Notes: a model not told the origin generated them from the sequence alone. Shown: positions 47,852 through 56,786, numbered from the stretch's first letter. The stretch: DNA of 64,000 nt from Hyphomonas neptunium ATCC 15444 (GCF_000013025.1 NC_008358.1:806001-870000), one strand, 5' to 3'. Numbers and translations are program-made.

Positions 47852-48618
47852 CAGGTAACCGTTGCGCCCCCGTCGACGACCAGCGTCTGGCCGGTCATGT
47901 AGGCGCCGGCCTTCGAGGCGAGATAAACGGCCGCGCCGGCGATCTCTTCGGGCTCTCCGATCCGCTTCATCGGCGTGCCGGCGAGCGAGCGTTTCAGGGT
48001 TTCCGGATTGTCCCAGAGGGCCTTGGCGAAGTCGGTCTTGATGAGGCCCGGCGCGATGCAGTTGACGCGGATATTGTCGGGCCCGAACTCGGTAGCGAGG
48101 TTGCGGGCGAGCTGGAAGTCTGCCGCTTTGGAGATGTTGTAGGCGCCGATGACCGGCGTGCCGCGCAGGCCGCCGATGGACGAGACGATGATGACGGCGC
48201 CATCCTTGCGGGCCTGCATCTGGGGGGCGACCATCTGGATCAGCCAGTTGTTGGAGATGATGTTGTTCTGCAGGATCTTGGTGAAGGCATCATCGGAAAT
48301 GCCCGACATCGGCCCGTAATAGGGGTTGGACGCGGCGTTGCAGACGACGATGTCGATCTGGCCGAAGGATTTGTTGGTTTCATCCACCAGCGCCTGCAGG
48401 TCTTCTTTCGAAGAGATGTTGGCGGGGATGGCGATGGCGGTGCCGTCGCCATGCTTCTTGTTGATTTCGGCGGCGACTTCTTCGCAGGGGCCGGGCTTGC
48501 GCGAGGAGATGACGACGCGGGCGCCCTGATCGGCCATGGCCTCGGCAATGGCGCGGCCGATGCCACGGGATGAGCCGGTGATGATGGCCGTTTTGCCGGA
48601 AAGATCGAATAGGCTCAT
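47851..48618 (-). CDS. Short-chain dehydrogenase/reductase
   Basis: A 255-residue NAD(P)-dependent enzyme with TGSSRGIGRAIAEA at the N-terminus, the catalytic Ser in IIVSSIGG, YNISK as the Tyr-Lys pair and a C-terminal GQTLVVDGGATVT. I took the ATG at 48618, with GAGGAGC before it, over 48663. The substrate is unknown; the operon neighbours (CsaA and a PaaI thioesterase) suggest fatty acyl or aromatic acid metabolism. Confidence 0.94.
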   Translation of the reverse strand: MSLFDLSGKTAIITGSSRGIGRAIAEAMADQGARVVISSRKPGPCEEVAAEINKKHGDGTAIAIPANISSKEDLQALVDETNKSFGQIDIVVCNAASNPYYGPMSGISDDAFTKILQNNIISNNWLIQMVAPQMQARKDGAVIIVSSIGGLRGTPVIGAYNISKAADFQLARNLATEFGPDNIRVNCIAPGLIKTDFAKALWDNPETLKRSLAGTPMKRIGEPEEIAGAAVYLASKAGAYMTGQTLVVDGGATVT

Positions 48619-48791
48619 GGGGCGCTCCTCTTTGGGCTTTGTTCGGGTTTTCTTTGCGGGCACGCTAAGGCGTACCTGTCAGAATCGCTAGGGGTTCCGT
48701 TAGGGAATTTTGGGGCCATGACGGGTGGACGCGCCTCTGCGGCGATTGCGCAACTTTGCCGGGCGGCCCGGCAGGGATAGACCGCGCGGCG

Positions 48792-49199
48792 ATGAAGCGG
48801 CCGTTCGCCCCCTCCTTCGCGCGCCTTCTGGCCGTGCTGGCCCTGCTGATCCAGGCAGTGATGCCCTGGGCCATGGCGTCGGCCGCGCAGCGCGCGCCGG
48901 ATCTGGTCGCCCACTACTGCTCGACCCCCGGCGAAGATCCCGGCGGGGTGACGATCGGCGCGGAGCTTTCCAGGCTGCTCGCCGAGAAGGAAGGCAAGAA
49001 GACGCAAGCCGACCCGCCCCATGATTGCGGGGACTGTGTGCTCGGCCAGCCTGTGCCCGTGCCCGAGGCGGTGGGTTTCAAGGTTCCGGCCATGGCGCCG
49101 GTGGCCGAAGGTACGCCCCTCTTTGAGGTGCGCTTTGTGGAGACCGCGCGGGGGCCGCCTCTGGGCGCGCGGGCCCCGCCCGCGCCGGCAGATATGTGA
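48792..49199 (+). CDS. DUF2946-like small exported protein
   Basis: A 135-residue exported protein with signal-like helix (RLLAVLALLIQAVMPWAMA), HYCSTPG, DCGDCVLG and a Pro-rich end GARAPPAP, as in DUF2946. Such proteins often sit next to TonB-dependent receptors, possibly for copper, and one follows here after 75 bases. The Cys/His motifs suggest metal handling; this is by association. The ATG at 48792 was preferred to 48756. Confidence 0.75.
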   Translation: MKRPFAPSFARLLAVLALLIQAVMPWAMASAAQRAPDLVAHYCSTPGEDPGGVTIGAELSRLLAEKEGKKTQADPPHDCGDCVLGQPVPVPEAVGFKVPAMAPVAEGTPLFEVRFVETARGPPLGARAPPAPADM

Positions 49200-49206
49200 T
49201 TTGAGC

Positions 49207-49246
49207 GCCGCCCGCTTGCGGGCGGCAATACCGGGCCCGCGCCCGG
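49207..49246. repeat. Two hairpins between DUF2946 and the TonB receptor gene
   Basis: GCCGCCCGC (49207-49215) with GCGGGCGGC (49218-49226) makes a perfect 9-bp stem with a 2-base loop; CCGGGC (49231-49236) with GCCCGG (49241-49246) makes a second stem. No T-run follows. They may attenuate transcription or tune receptor mRNA stability. Confidence 0.55.
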
Positions 49247-49274
49247 ACACATTCTGTCTGAAGATCAAACACTC

Positions 49275-51278
49275 ATGAAAACCAGATTCAAACGGGGCTC
49301 CGCCGTGAGCCTCACTGCGCTGTCGCTTGCTTTCGGGGCTATGTTGCCCGCCTTTGCCGAAGACACGCTGAAAATCGAGGAGACGATCATCGTCACCTCC
49401 AGCGCGCGCGCCGTCGATGCGATGGCGCAGGCCGCCGCGACGCCGGGCGGCACCGATGTCATCACCCATGAAGACTATGCCGACCGGTTCCTCGTCTCGA
49501 TGCGCGACACGCTCGCCTTTTCGCCGGGCGTCTACACCCAGCCGCGCTATGGCCAGGAAGTGCGCATCTCCATTCGCGGCTCTGGCATCAGCCGGGGCTT
49601 TCACATGCGCGGCCTGACGCTGCTTCAGGACGGCGCGCCGATAAACCTCGCCGATGACAATGGCGACTTTCAGGAGCTGGAGCCGATCTTCTTCGATCAC
49701 CTTGAGGTGTATCGCGGGGCGAACGCTTTGCGCTTTGGCTCGGGCACGCTGGGCGGGGCGGTCAATGGCGTCACGCCAACGGGCGAGACCGCGCCGGGGG
49801 TTTATGTGCGCGGGGATGTTGGCAGCTTCGAGACCTATCGGGGCCTCGTCTCGGGCGGCATGGAGCGCGGCAAGCTCGACGCCTGGGGCGCCGTCAGCGC
49901 CGACACCTCGCACGGGGACCGGGACCATGTGCGCCGGGATTCGGTGCGCTTTCAGGGCAATGTCGGCTATGACGTGACGGATGCCGTGGAGACGCGGTTT
50001 TATCTCAGCCTCAACGATATTGATCAGGAACTGCCCGGCGCGCTGACGCTGAGCGACGCGGTGAACAATCCCAGGAAGGGCAACTTCTTTGGCGGTCAGG
50101 CCCGCGATATCAAATCCGTCCGTGTGCAGAACCAGACGCGCATTGCGTTGGGCGAGGGTGATCTGGCGATCGGCGTGTGGGTCAATGACAAGGACCTCTA
50201 TCACCCGATTTTCCAGGTGCTCGATTACAGCTATCTCGATAAGGGCGTGTGGGCGCGGTATGACTGGGCGCGTGGGCCGTTTGCGCTGACCGTTGGCGCC
50301 GAAGCGCGCGAGGGCGAGACCGATGCCAGGCGGTTCGTGAACAACAACGGCAAGCGCGGCGCGCTGGTCTTCCAGGCTGATCAGGACGCCTGGACGGCGA
50401 ATGTCTATGCCGAAGGGCGCTATAGTGTCACCGATCAGCTCACCCTGATTGCCGGGGCGATTTATGCCGAAGGCGGACGCGAGCAGCAGCTCAATCTTAA
50501 TAACGGCCTGCCCGCCGATGTTCTGGGCTCGGCAGAGTTCGATGAGCTGTCTCCGAAATTCGGCGCGCTGTTTGAGGTGTCGCCCGATATTCAGCTCTAC
50601 GCGAACTACAGCCGCTCGGCCGAGTTTCCCGGCTTCAGCGAGCTGGCGCAGATTGCCGCTTTCGTGCCGGTCGATGCGCAGACAGCCTGGACGGCAGAAA
50701 TCGGCACGCGCGGACGCGCCGGGATCGCCAGCTGGGACGTGTCGCTCTATTCGGCCGATATTGACGGCGAGATGCTGCAGTTCACGGTGAACCCGGACAT
50801 TCCCGCCGCCACTTTCAATGCGGACGAGACGGCCCATCGCGGCATCGAGGCGGGGCTGGAGCTGGCGTTTACCGACTGGCTGAGCCTGCGTCAGGTTTAT
50901 CAGTATTCGGACTTCAGGTTTGAAGGCGATGCTGAGTTTGGCGATAATGCGCTGCCCGTGGTGCCCGAACATGTCTACCGGGCGGAGCTGCGCTTCACGG
51001 GCGACCGTTTCACCGTAGCGCCAAACCTCGAATGGGTGCCTGAAGGGGCGTGGGCGGACTATAACAACACCACGCGCACGGACGGATACACGCTGCTCGG
51101 CATAACGGGTAGCTACAAGGCGACGGACAAGATCGACATCTTCCTGGATGCGCGCAACCTGGCAGGCGATAAAGCGGCGGGCGACATCTCTGCTGTCATT
51201 ACGGCGACGTCTGCCTCGGCGATCTACTATCCGGTGGAGCGCCGGGCGGTGTTCGGCGGCATCCGCGCGCGGTTCTGA
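49275..51278 (+). CDS. TonB-dependent outer-membrane receptor
   Basis: A 667-residue outer-membrane gated barrel. The signal peptide is followed by the TonB box-like ETIIVTS, then the plug domain (SMRDTLAFSPGVYTQ, SIRGSGISRGFHMRGLTLLQDG, VYRGANALRFGSGTLGGAVN) and a 22-strand barrel ending in RAVFGGIRARF with C-terminal Phe. The receptor imports a siderophore, cobalamin, copper complex or other ligand; the preceding DUF2946 gene favours copper, which is inference. A terminator follows. Confidence 0.94.
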   Translation: MKTRFKRGSAVSLTALSLAFGAMLPAFAEDTLKIEETIIVTSSARAVDAMAQAAATPGGTDVITHEDYADRFLVSMRDTLAFSPGVYTQPRYGQEVRISIRGSGISRGFHMRGLTLLQDGAPINLADDNGDFQELEPIFFDHLEVYRGANALRFGSGTLGGAVNGVTPTGETAPGVYVRGDVGSFETYRGLVSGGMERGKLDAWGAVSADTSHGDRDHVRRDSVRFQGNVGYDVTDAVETRFYLSLNDIDQELPGALTLSDAVNNPRKGNFFGGQARDIKSVRVQNQTRIALGEGDLAIGVWVNDKDLYHPIFQVLDYSYLDKGVWARYDWARGPFALTVGAEAREGETDARRFVNNNGKRGALVFQADQDAWTANVYAEGRYSVTDQLTLIAGAIYAEGGREQQLNLNNGLPADVLGSAEFDELSPKFGALFEVSPDIQLYANYSRSAEFPGFSELAQIAAFVPVDAQTAWTAEIGTRGRAGIASWDVSLYSADIDGEMLQFTVNPDIPAATFNADETAHRGIEAGLELAFTDWLSLRQVYQYSDFRFEGDAEFGDNALPVVPEHVYRAELRFTGDRFTVAPNLEWVPEGAWADYNNTTRTDGYTLLGITGSYKATDKIDIFLDARNLAGDKAAGDISAVITATSASAIYYPVERRAVFGGIRARF

Positions 51279-51290
51279 TCTATGCTTCTG

Positions 51291-51323
51291 CCAGCGCCGG
51301 GGAAAACGCCGGCGCTGGTTTTT
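51291..51323 (+). terminator. Intrinsic terminator of the TonB receptor gene
   Basis: CCAGCGCCGG (51291-51300) pairs with CCGGCGCTGG (51309-51318), loop of 8 bases, then TTTTT. Confidence 0.93.
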
Positions 51324-51384
51324 CTCCCGCTTGCCAGACGGGCGCCTGAAGGCGCAGATTGGCACAAAGTGTGGGAGGTTTATC

Positions 51385-51879
51385 ATGCAACAGATTTTAC
51401 GCGCCGGTTCTGCCGCGCTCTTGCTTACAGCTCTTTGCGCCTGCGCCAGCGCGGGCGAGACAGCGGCAGGGGCCGCGCCTGCTGCTTATGACGCTGCGCT
51501 GGCCGAAAGGCTGGGCGCGGATGAATACGGGATGCGGTCTTATGTGCTGGCCATCCTGAAAACCGGGCCGCAGGACGCTGAAATCACGGATAAGGCCGAG
51601 CGCGCCGCGCTGTTTGCCGGGCACTTTTCCAATATGGGACGGCTGGCTGAGGAGGGCAAGCTGGTGCTCGCCGGGCCGCTGGGCGGTGAGGACGGGCGGC
51701 GGGGCCTGTTTATTCTGAACACACCTGACATCGAGACGGCAAAGGCGTGGGTGGCCAGCGACCCCACGGTGGAGGCGGGCGTGTTCACGATCGACTACAG
51801 CAAGTATTATGGCTCGGCCGCACTGATGCAGGTCAATGAGGTGCATGCTCGCATCCAGAAGAAGGGCGTCACTGACTAG
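51385..51879 (+). CDS. YciI-family exported lipoprotein
   Basis: A 164-residue protein: signal peptide with lipobox LCAC (Cys18-20 region) then a YciI-like ferredoxin-fold domain with GHFSNMGRLAEEGKLVLAGPLGGEDGRRGLFILNT and VASDPTVEAGVFTIDY. Cytosolic YciI proteins are small; the lipoprotein version is unusual. GGGAGG before the ATG at 51385 supports the start. Function unknown. Confidence 0.87.
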   Translation: MQQILRAGSAALLLTALCACASAGETAAGAAPAAYDAALAERLGADEYGMRSYVLAILKTGPQDAEITDKAERAALFAGHFSNMGRLAEEGKLVLAGPLGGEDGRRGLFILNTPDIETAKAWVASDPTVEAGVFTIDYSKYYGSAALMQVNEVHARIQKKGVTD

Positions 51880-51888
51880 GCGTTCGCC

Positions 51889-53553
51889 TCAGATCGTGAT
51901 GCCCCAGGCCTGCATCAGGATTTCGGCGAGTTTCTCGGTGCGGCGGCGCACGACGTCGGAGGTCCAGGCGTCCTGTTCCATCAGGTCGCGCGTCAGGGCA
52001 AATTCCTGCCCGCCGCCGCCATTGAAATAGATTTCCTTCTTGGCGCGGTAGTCGAGCCGGTCGGCAAGCTGGTTCACCTTGTTCGTGAGCAGAACAAAAT
52101 TACCGATCGTGTCGCACTGTTCGCGCCGCTTCACCGGATCGGGCCAGGTGACCATCCAGTGGCTGTCTTCTGTCGGGTTGCGCGGCAGGACGTGTTCGAC
52201 CGTCGCGTCAGAATCGGGGGGGATCGTGCGCCCGCCCTCAATGGCGGCGTTGAGGCGCAGGGCAATCGCGCGGCGCTGGCCATAGGTGCCGAAACGTGTG
52301 GTCAGCCGGTCGCGCAGCTTGCGGGCCTCATCCCGGTTGAGCGCAAACGGGCCGGACTTTGCAAACAGTACACGGTCGTTGCGGATCGCGTCGGTGATGC
52401 GGGCGAGCTTTTTGTTCCGGGCCTCGCGCTCCTGCACCATCACCTGCGAGATGTAGGAGAGGCGCTCCAGGCTGGTGAAGAATTCGCCCGCCATCGGATC
52501 GGAGAGGCCCCGCTCGACGATGAACTGGATAGCCGGGGCGCGCCAGGTCTTGTGCTCCAGCGCGCGCAGATGGTTGATGCTGTCGAGGATGCCCTGCGTG
52601 GCGCCCAGCCCGGTCTCGTCCTGTCCTGTCTCGGTGACGCGGAAGGCGGTCACATAATTGGGCAGCAGCTCGTCAAGGAATTTGCGCGGGTCGATCTTGT
52701 TGAGCACGGCTTTCTGGAAACCGGCGAACAGGTCCCCCTTGGGCGAGCGGTCATGGATCACGCGGATCTGGCGCAGCAGGTCGTCAAACGCGCCGCCGCC
52801 GAGGATCGCCTCATAGCCCGCCCAGCGTTCGGCATAGGTGTTGGCTTCGGCGGTGGTGAATTTTGCGCGCTGGAACAGCTCGGTCTTGATGATGTCATGA
52901 GCGCCCGGCTCCTTGCCGCGCGTATTCAGGACACGGAACACCTTGAAGCCCTGATCCTTGTTGTCGACCACAACGCGGACGAGGGCGCAGCCGGAGGTGA
53001 CCACATCGGCCAGCGCCCGGCGCCGCTCGGGCGCCATGTCGCGCAGCTCGCGGTGGAAGGCGGCGGCGTTGGCGATGATCTTCTGCTGGCTTTCGCTGTC
53101 GCCGGGCTCGTTGTCGAGCTTCAGGGTGGCGCCGGGCGTCTGGATCGTATCGCGGAAAAACGCGCCGACATCATAGTTGAGGGCGATGCGCCAGTTGGCG
53201 CTCTCGCCGAGCAGCGGGCGGTCTTCATCTGCGATGAGCTTGTGGAGATCCCTTGAGCGGGCTTCGTCCGTTTCCAGGTCGCGCAGCACGCAGAGCAGGA
53301 TGGTCAGCGTGGTCAGGCGCTGCTGGCCGTCGACGATTTCCAGATGGCCGGCTTCATCGCCATTCACGAACACCAGCGCGCCGATGAAGTGGGCGATGGA
53401 AGCGTCCATCGCGTCGACAAGATCGCCCAGAAGGTCGAGCGCTTCGCGCTCACCCCACGAATAGCTGCGCTGATAATGGGGCATGCGCAGCCGCTCGCCG
53501 GGAGCGAACACTTCGCTCAAAGAACTTTCCTGCGCGCGGACGCCAAGTTGCAT
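51889..53553 (-). CDS. GmrSD-like DUF262/DUF1524 protein
   Basis: A 554-residue protein. DUF262 at the N-terminus has MPHYQRSYSW (residues 24-33) and VDGQQRLTT, the ParB-like nucleotide-binding core; DUF1524 at the C-terminus has TVEHVLPRNPTEDSHW and IGNFVLLTNKVNQ, an HNH-type nuclease core. The GmrSD system cleaves glucosyl-hydroxymethylcytosine DNA, and single-chain fusions act in type IV restriction and other phage defence. No further defence gene or mobile element is nearby. It is a single-gene unit, convergent with the YciI gene. Confidence 0.92.
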   Translation of the reverse strand: MQLGVRAQESSLSEVFAPGERLRMPHYQRSYSWGEREALDLLGDLVDAMDASIAHFIGALVFVNGDEAGHLEIVDGQQRLTTLTILLCVLRDLETDEARSRDLHKLIADEDRPLLGESANWRIALNYDVGAFFRDTIQTPGATLKLDNEPGDSESQQKIIANAAAFHRELRDMAPERRRALADVVTSGCALVRVVVDNKDQGFKVFRVLNTRGKEPGAHDIIKTELFQRAKFTTAEANTYAERWAGYEAILGGGAFDDLLRQIRVIHDRSPKGDLFAGFQKAVLNKIDPRKFLDELLPNYVTAFRVTETGQDETGLGATQGILDSINHLRALEHKTWRAPAIQFIVERGLSDPMAGEFFTSLERLSYISQVMVQEREARNKKLARITDAIRNDRVLFAKSGPFALNRDEARKLRDRLTTRFGTYGQRRAIALRLNAAIEGGRTIPPDSDATVEHVLPRNPTEDSHWMVTWPDPVKRREQCDTIGNFVLLTNKVNQLADRLDYRAKKEIYFNGGGGQEFALTRDLMEQDAWTSDVVRRRTEKLAEILMQAWGITI

Positions 53554-53664
53554 AAGTCTACCCCTCTACTCGCCCCCTCCCTAGCCCTTGCCAAAGCGGT
53601 CCACAACGCGAGATGAACACCCTGCAAGGTTGTTTGGGCAGTAGTGTGACAGGAGAGTAACGAT

Positions 53665-54498
53665 ATGCGTCTGGTGCGGTTTGAAGCCGAAGGGCACGTC
53701 CGGTTTGGCCATCTGGAAGGCGATACTGTCGTGCCTGTTGCAGGAGACAGCTTTATCGACGCGCTGGAGGGCCGCGAGAAGGGCGCGCCCCTGGCGCTCA
53801 GCGTCGTGCGCCTGCTCGCCCCGGTGCCCCGTCCCCGAAAAATCCTGGGGATAGGTGTGAATTATGCCGCCCACGCCGCCGAGAGCGTGAGCTTCATCAA
53901 CACCGCCAAACCCGAGGTGCAGAAATGGTTCAACAAACAGGCAACGGCGGTGAACGGACCCTATGATCCGGTCCACCTTCCCAGGGTTTCCAGCCAGCTC
54001 GATTATGAGGGTGAGCTGGTCGCGGTGATCGGCAAGCATGGCCGGCATGTGCCCGCTGAAAGGGCCATGGAAATCGTTGCAGGCTTCTGTATCGGTTGCG
54101 ATTATTCGGTGCGCGACTGGCAGAAGGCCAGCCAGACGATGATCATGGGCAAGGGCTTTGACACGCACGCGCCGTTTGGCCCCGCGCTGGTGACGCCGGA
54201 TGAGCTGGGCGATATTTCAGACCTCGAAATCCGCAGCTTCGTGAACGGCGAATTGCGCCAGTCCGGCCGCCCGCGGGACATGATCCACGATGTTGGCGCC
54301 CAGATTGCACATCTTACGGCGGCCTTTACGCTTGAGCCTGGGGATGTGATCTTCACTGGAACCCCGGCCGGAGTCGGCGCGGGGTTCGATCCGCCGAAAT
54401 GGCTGAAGGCAGGTGACCGTGTACGCATCGAGATCGACAGGCTGGGCCACATCGAGAACGCCATCGTTCCCGAGCCTGACACAATGCGAATCGGTTGA
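53665..54498 (+). CDS. Fumarylacetoacetate hydrolase family protein
   Basis: A 277-residue metal-dependent hydrolase or isomerase of the FAH/HpaG family. LGIGVNYAAHAAES at residue 64 region, DYEGELVAVIGK (metal-binding Glu), GYDYSVRDWQKASQ-like GCDYSVRDWQ, and GDVIFTGTPAGVGAGFDPPKWLKAGD near the C-terminus define the family. Related enzymes cleave fumarylpyruvate or acylpyruvates or decarboxylate oxaloacetate. The ATG is preceded by GGAGAGTAACG. Substrate unresolved. Confidence 0.93.
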   Translation: MRLVRFEAEGHVRFGHLEGDTVVPVAGDSFIDALEGREKGAPLALSVVRLLAPVPRPRKILGIGVNYAAHAAESVSFINTAKPEVQKWFNKQATAVNGPYDPVHLPRVSSQLDYEGELVAVIGKHGRHVPAERAMEIVAGFCIGCDYSVRDWQKASQTMIMGKGFDTHAPFGPALVTPDELGDISDLEIRSFVNGELRQSGRPRDMIHDVGAQIAHLTAAFTLEPGDVIFTGTPAGVGAGFDPPKWLKAGDRVRIEIDRLGHIENAIVPEPDTMRIG

Positions 54499-54514
54499 TC
54501 GGAAGCGCCGGTTT

Positions 54515-54592
54515 GGGGGGCAGTCTGAGGGTCGGTCCGGGGGGCAGTCTGAGGGAACGACGGGGCCTCGCCTTTTGGGCAAGGCCCCCGTC
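54515..54592. repeat. Direct repeats followed by a GC-rich hairpin
   Basis: The 17-base unit GGGGGGCAGTCTGAGGG occurs at 54515-54531 and 54539-54555 (24-base period). A hairpin at 54559-54592 follows, GACGGGG paired with CCCCGTC and internal CCT/AGG and GCC/GGC pairs around a TTTT loop. It has no T-run. It may terminate the FAH transcript. Confidence 0.6.
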
Positions 54593-54858
54593 TCCCCCGA
54601 GATCGCCCCCGCTCCGGCCAGCACTGGCCGCGGACCGGGGGACATCTCACCTGGGAACACGCCTTGGTTAACCTTTGAAAATTCCTCTGTCCACGCGCCT
54701 TCTGTAGCCAGAACATCAGGAAACGCCCGGTTGTGGCTGTTTTGCAACGGTTTGCGGCGCGCTTGCCGGGAGGGGCAAATCAGGACAATTCCGAGCAATT
54801 CGTTAACCAATTTCGCCTTATTTTTAAGATTGATGGGCTGTTTGCGGGTGCTGACCTG
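54593..54858. other. Upstream region of the EAL gene
   Basis: No gene is visible in these 266 bases. Two GTTAACC motifs (near 54667 and 54803) and an AT-rich stretch (54805-54835) suggest the promoter of the EAL gene. A possible CtrA box was considered but the spacing does not fit. Confidence 0.4.
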
Positions 54859-56088
54859 ATGACTTTTTTATTGTTCCTCCTTTATCTCGCCGTGGGCGCG
54901 GGGGCCGGTTACGGGCTCTTTTCGCTGACCACGGTGGGTTTGCCGCTGTCGATAGCGGGCGGGGCGGTCACTTCAGCCATCCTCACCCAGATCCACGTTC
55001 TGGTGCGCACCAGCCGCACCGAAAAGAAGGTCGAGGCCCGGATCGAAACCGTCGAGCGTGAGGTGACCGATACGGCCCGCCGCGTGAACGTGCTCGATGC
55101 CCGCGCCGAGGCCATCGAAGAGACGATGAAGATCGAGCTGACCGAGCGCCGCGACGCGCTGGTCAACGAGATGCGTCAGCTCGAAGGCCTGATCGACAAG
55201 CTGACCCGCAGCTTCGAGACGCGCCTGTCTGACAGCACGGCGCTGGCGCACGTTGAGCCGGTGGAAGATGCCGCGCTGCGCGATGTGCGCGATTCGCTCA
55301 AAGACGGCCGGGTGGACCTCCACCTCCAGCCCATCGTGTCGCTGCCCCAGCGCCGGGTGACCTTCTATGAGGGCTTCACCCGCCTGCGCCGCCCCGATGG
55401 CAGTCACATCACGCCAGCTGACTTTCTGGACGCTGCCCGCCGGGCAAACCTGATGGGCATCATCGACAATTTCATGCTGTTCCGCTGCGTGCAGATCGTG
55501 CGCCGCCTGGCCGAGCGTGACCGCCGCGTCGGCGTGTTTTGCAACATCTCGTCGATCTCGCTGGAAGACCCGACCTTCTTCCCGATGTTCCTGGCCTTCA
55601 TGACTGAGAACCGCGACCTTTCCGGCTCGGTGATCTTCGAGATCCGGGCGGACCGGTTCGAGAGCCGCTCGCCGACGATGCGCGCGAATATGGACAAGCT
55701 GACAGCGCTCGGCTTCCGCTTCTCCATCGACCATGTGACGGGGCTCGACCTCGACCTGCCGCGCCTCCAGGCGGCGGGCGTTCGCTTCGTGAAGGTCAAT
55801 GGCAGCCAGCTCATCGACCAGCTTCGCGATCCGCAGGGCCCGCGCCCGGCGACCGCGCTCAACCGCAAGCTCTCGGCGCATGAAGTGGGCGCCGCGTTCT
55901 CGCGTTACGGCATCATGCTGATCGCCGAGAAGATCGAGGACGAGGCCAGCGTGGTCGAGATTCTCGAATACGAAATTCCCTTCGGCCAGGGGCACGTGTT
56001 CAGCGCGCCCCGGCCCATCAAGTCGTCCTTGATGGAAGACACAGCGCCCCCGCGTGAGTTGATCGAGCGTCTTTCGAACTATCACTGA
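54859..56088 (+). CDS. TipF-like degenerate EAL-domain membrane protein
   Basis: A 409-residue protein: two hydrophobic helices (about residues 2-45), a coiled coil (about 50-135) and an EAL domain (about 140-395). The canonical EAL motif reads EGF, the DDFG motif reads DHVTG, and the LKID-type lysine is kept (FVKVNG), as are the Asn (CNISS), Glu (FEIRAD) and QG (GQGHVFS). So cyclic-di-GMP binding without hydrolysis is plausible, as for Caulobacter TipF, which directs flagellum assembly. The ATG at 54859 was chosen, with a weak ribosome binding site. Length and architecture match TipF (about 450 residues). Confidence 0.85.
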   Translation: MTFLLFLLYLAVGAGAGYGLFSLTTVGLPLSIAGGAVTSAILTQIHVLVRTSRTEKKVEARIETVEREVTDTARRVNVLDARAEAIEETMKIELTERRDALVNEMRQLEGLIDKLTRSFETRLSDSTALAHVEPVEDAALRDVRDSLKDGRVDLHLQPIVSLPQRRVTFYEGFTRLRRPDGSHITPADFLDAARRANLMGIIDNFMLFRCVQIVRRLAERDRRVGVFCNISSISLEDPTFFPMFLAFMTENRDLSGSVIFEIRADRFESRSPTMRANMDKLTALGFRFSIDHVTGLDLDLPRLQAAGVRFVKVNGSQLIDQLRDPQGPRPATALNRKLSAHEVGAAFSRYGIMLIAEKIEDEASVVEILEYEIPFGQGHVFSAPRPIKSSLMEDTAPPRELIERLSNYH

Positions 56089-56166
56089 CCCGGCCGCGGC
56101 GCGGGGGCTTGATTCTGCCAATATTTGAGTGCTCCCTGACCGCCACACGCCAAGTGGAGGGACACC

Positions 56167-56739
56167 ATGCGCCGGGTATTTGCCGTTATTTCCGCCATCC
56201 TGCCGGCCGTCGCCGTGGCGTGTGTGTATGCGCCCGAAGGCCCGCCACCTGAGCCGGTCGCTGCGCTGGCAGCCCCGGCGGCGCCCGCGCCCGTCCCCAC
56301 GCGCTTCGTCACGCTGACGGCGACCCTGCCGCATGCCCCCAGCGAAGGCCTGCCGCCTTCCGTGCTCGACCCCATCGAAGAGGGCACGCCGCTGCTGCTC
56401 GACCTCACGCTGATGCCGCCGCTGACCCCCTCACTACGCCAGAGCGACGGCAAATATGCCCTCGCCGAGACCTGCGATTTCGGTGTGGTGGAGGCCGGCG
56501 CGGTTTCGCTGCCGACCGGCTCCTATCACATGCTGATCAATGCCGAGCTGGGTACGCCCGCAGCAAACCCGGCGAGCCTTCTGAGCTGTGAGTATGATGC
56601 GAGCCTGATGAACGAAGACAGCCCCGGCGCGCGCTGGCGCCTGCGGGGGTGTTTCCTCCCGCAATCGGTGTCGATCCCGACCGCCACGCTCTGGGCGCTG
56701 AGCCCGCTGCCAGCGAGCGCCTGCGGTATCGGGAATTGA
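56167..56739 (+). CDS. Hypothetical exported protein (lipoprotein-like)
   Basis: A 190-residue protein with a signal peptide ending VAVACVY (lipobox-like, Cys19) then an Ala/Pro-rich linker and a domain with four cysteines (AETCDFG, LLSCEYD, LRGCFLP, ASACGIG). No known family. Four Cys in the periplasm suggest two disulfides. It may be a cell-envelope structural protein. GTGGAGGGACACC lies before the ATG. Confidence 0.8.
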   Translation: MRRVFAVISAILPAVAVACVYAPEGPPPEPVAALAAPAAPAPVPTRFVTLTATLPHAPSEGLPPSVLDPIEEGTPLLLDLTLMPPLTPSLRQSDGKYALAETCDFGVVEAGAVSLPTGSYHMLINAELGTPAANPASLLSCEYDASLMNEDSPGARWRLRGCFLPQSVSIPTATLWALSPLPASACGIGN

Positions 56740-56786
56740 TCGGGGGCAATTGACCAGCGCCCGCGCCCGGCCTAGCTCGCTCCCCC

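Noticed and set aside
48615..51386. 923-codon minus-strand open frame
   Set aside because: Antisense to DUF2946 and the TonB receptor, both with strong family features.
54663..54840. CtrA boxes before the EAL gene
   Set aside because: GTTAACC motifs are present but no TTAA pair has the seven-base spacing.
54413..54859. 148-codon frame overlapping the end of the FAH gene and the region before the EAL gene
   Set aside because: Starts inside the FAH gene, covers direct repeats and a hairpin, and shows no domain pattern.
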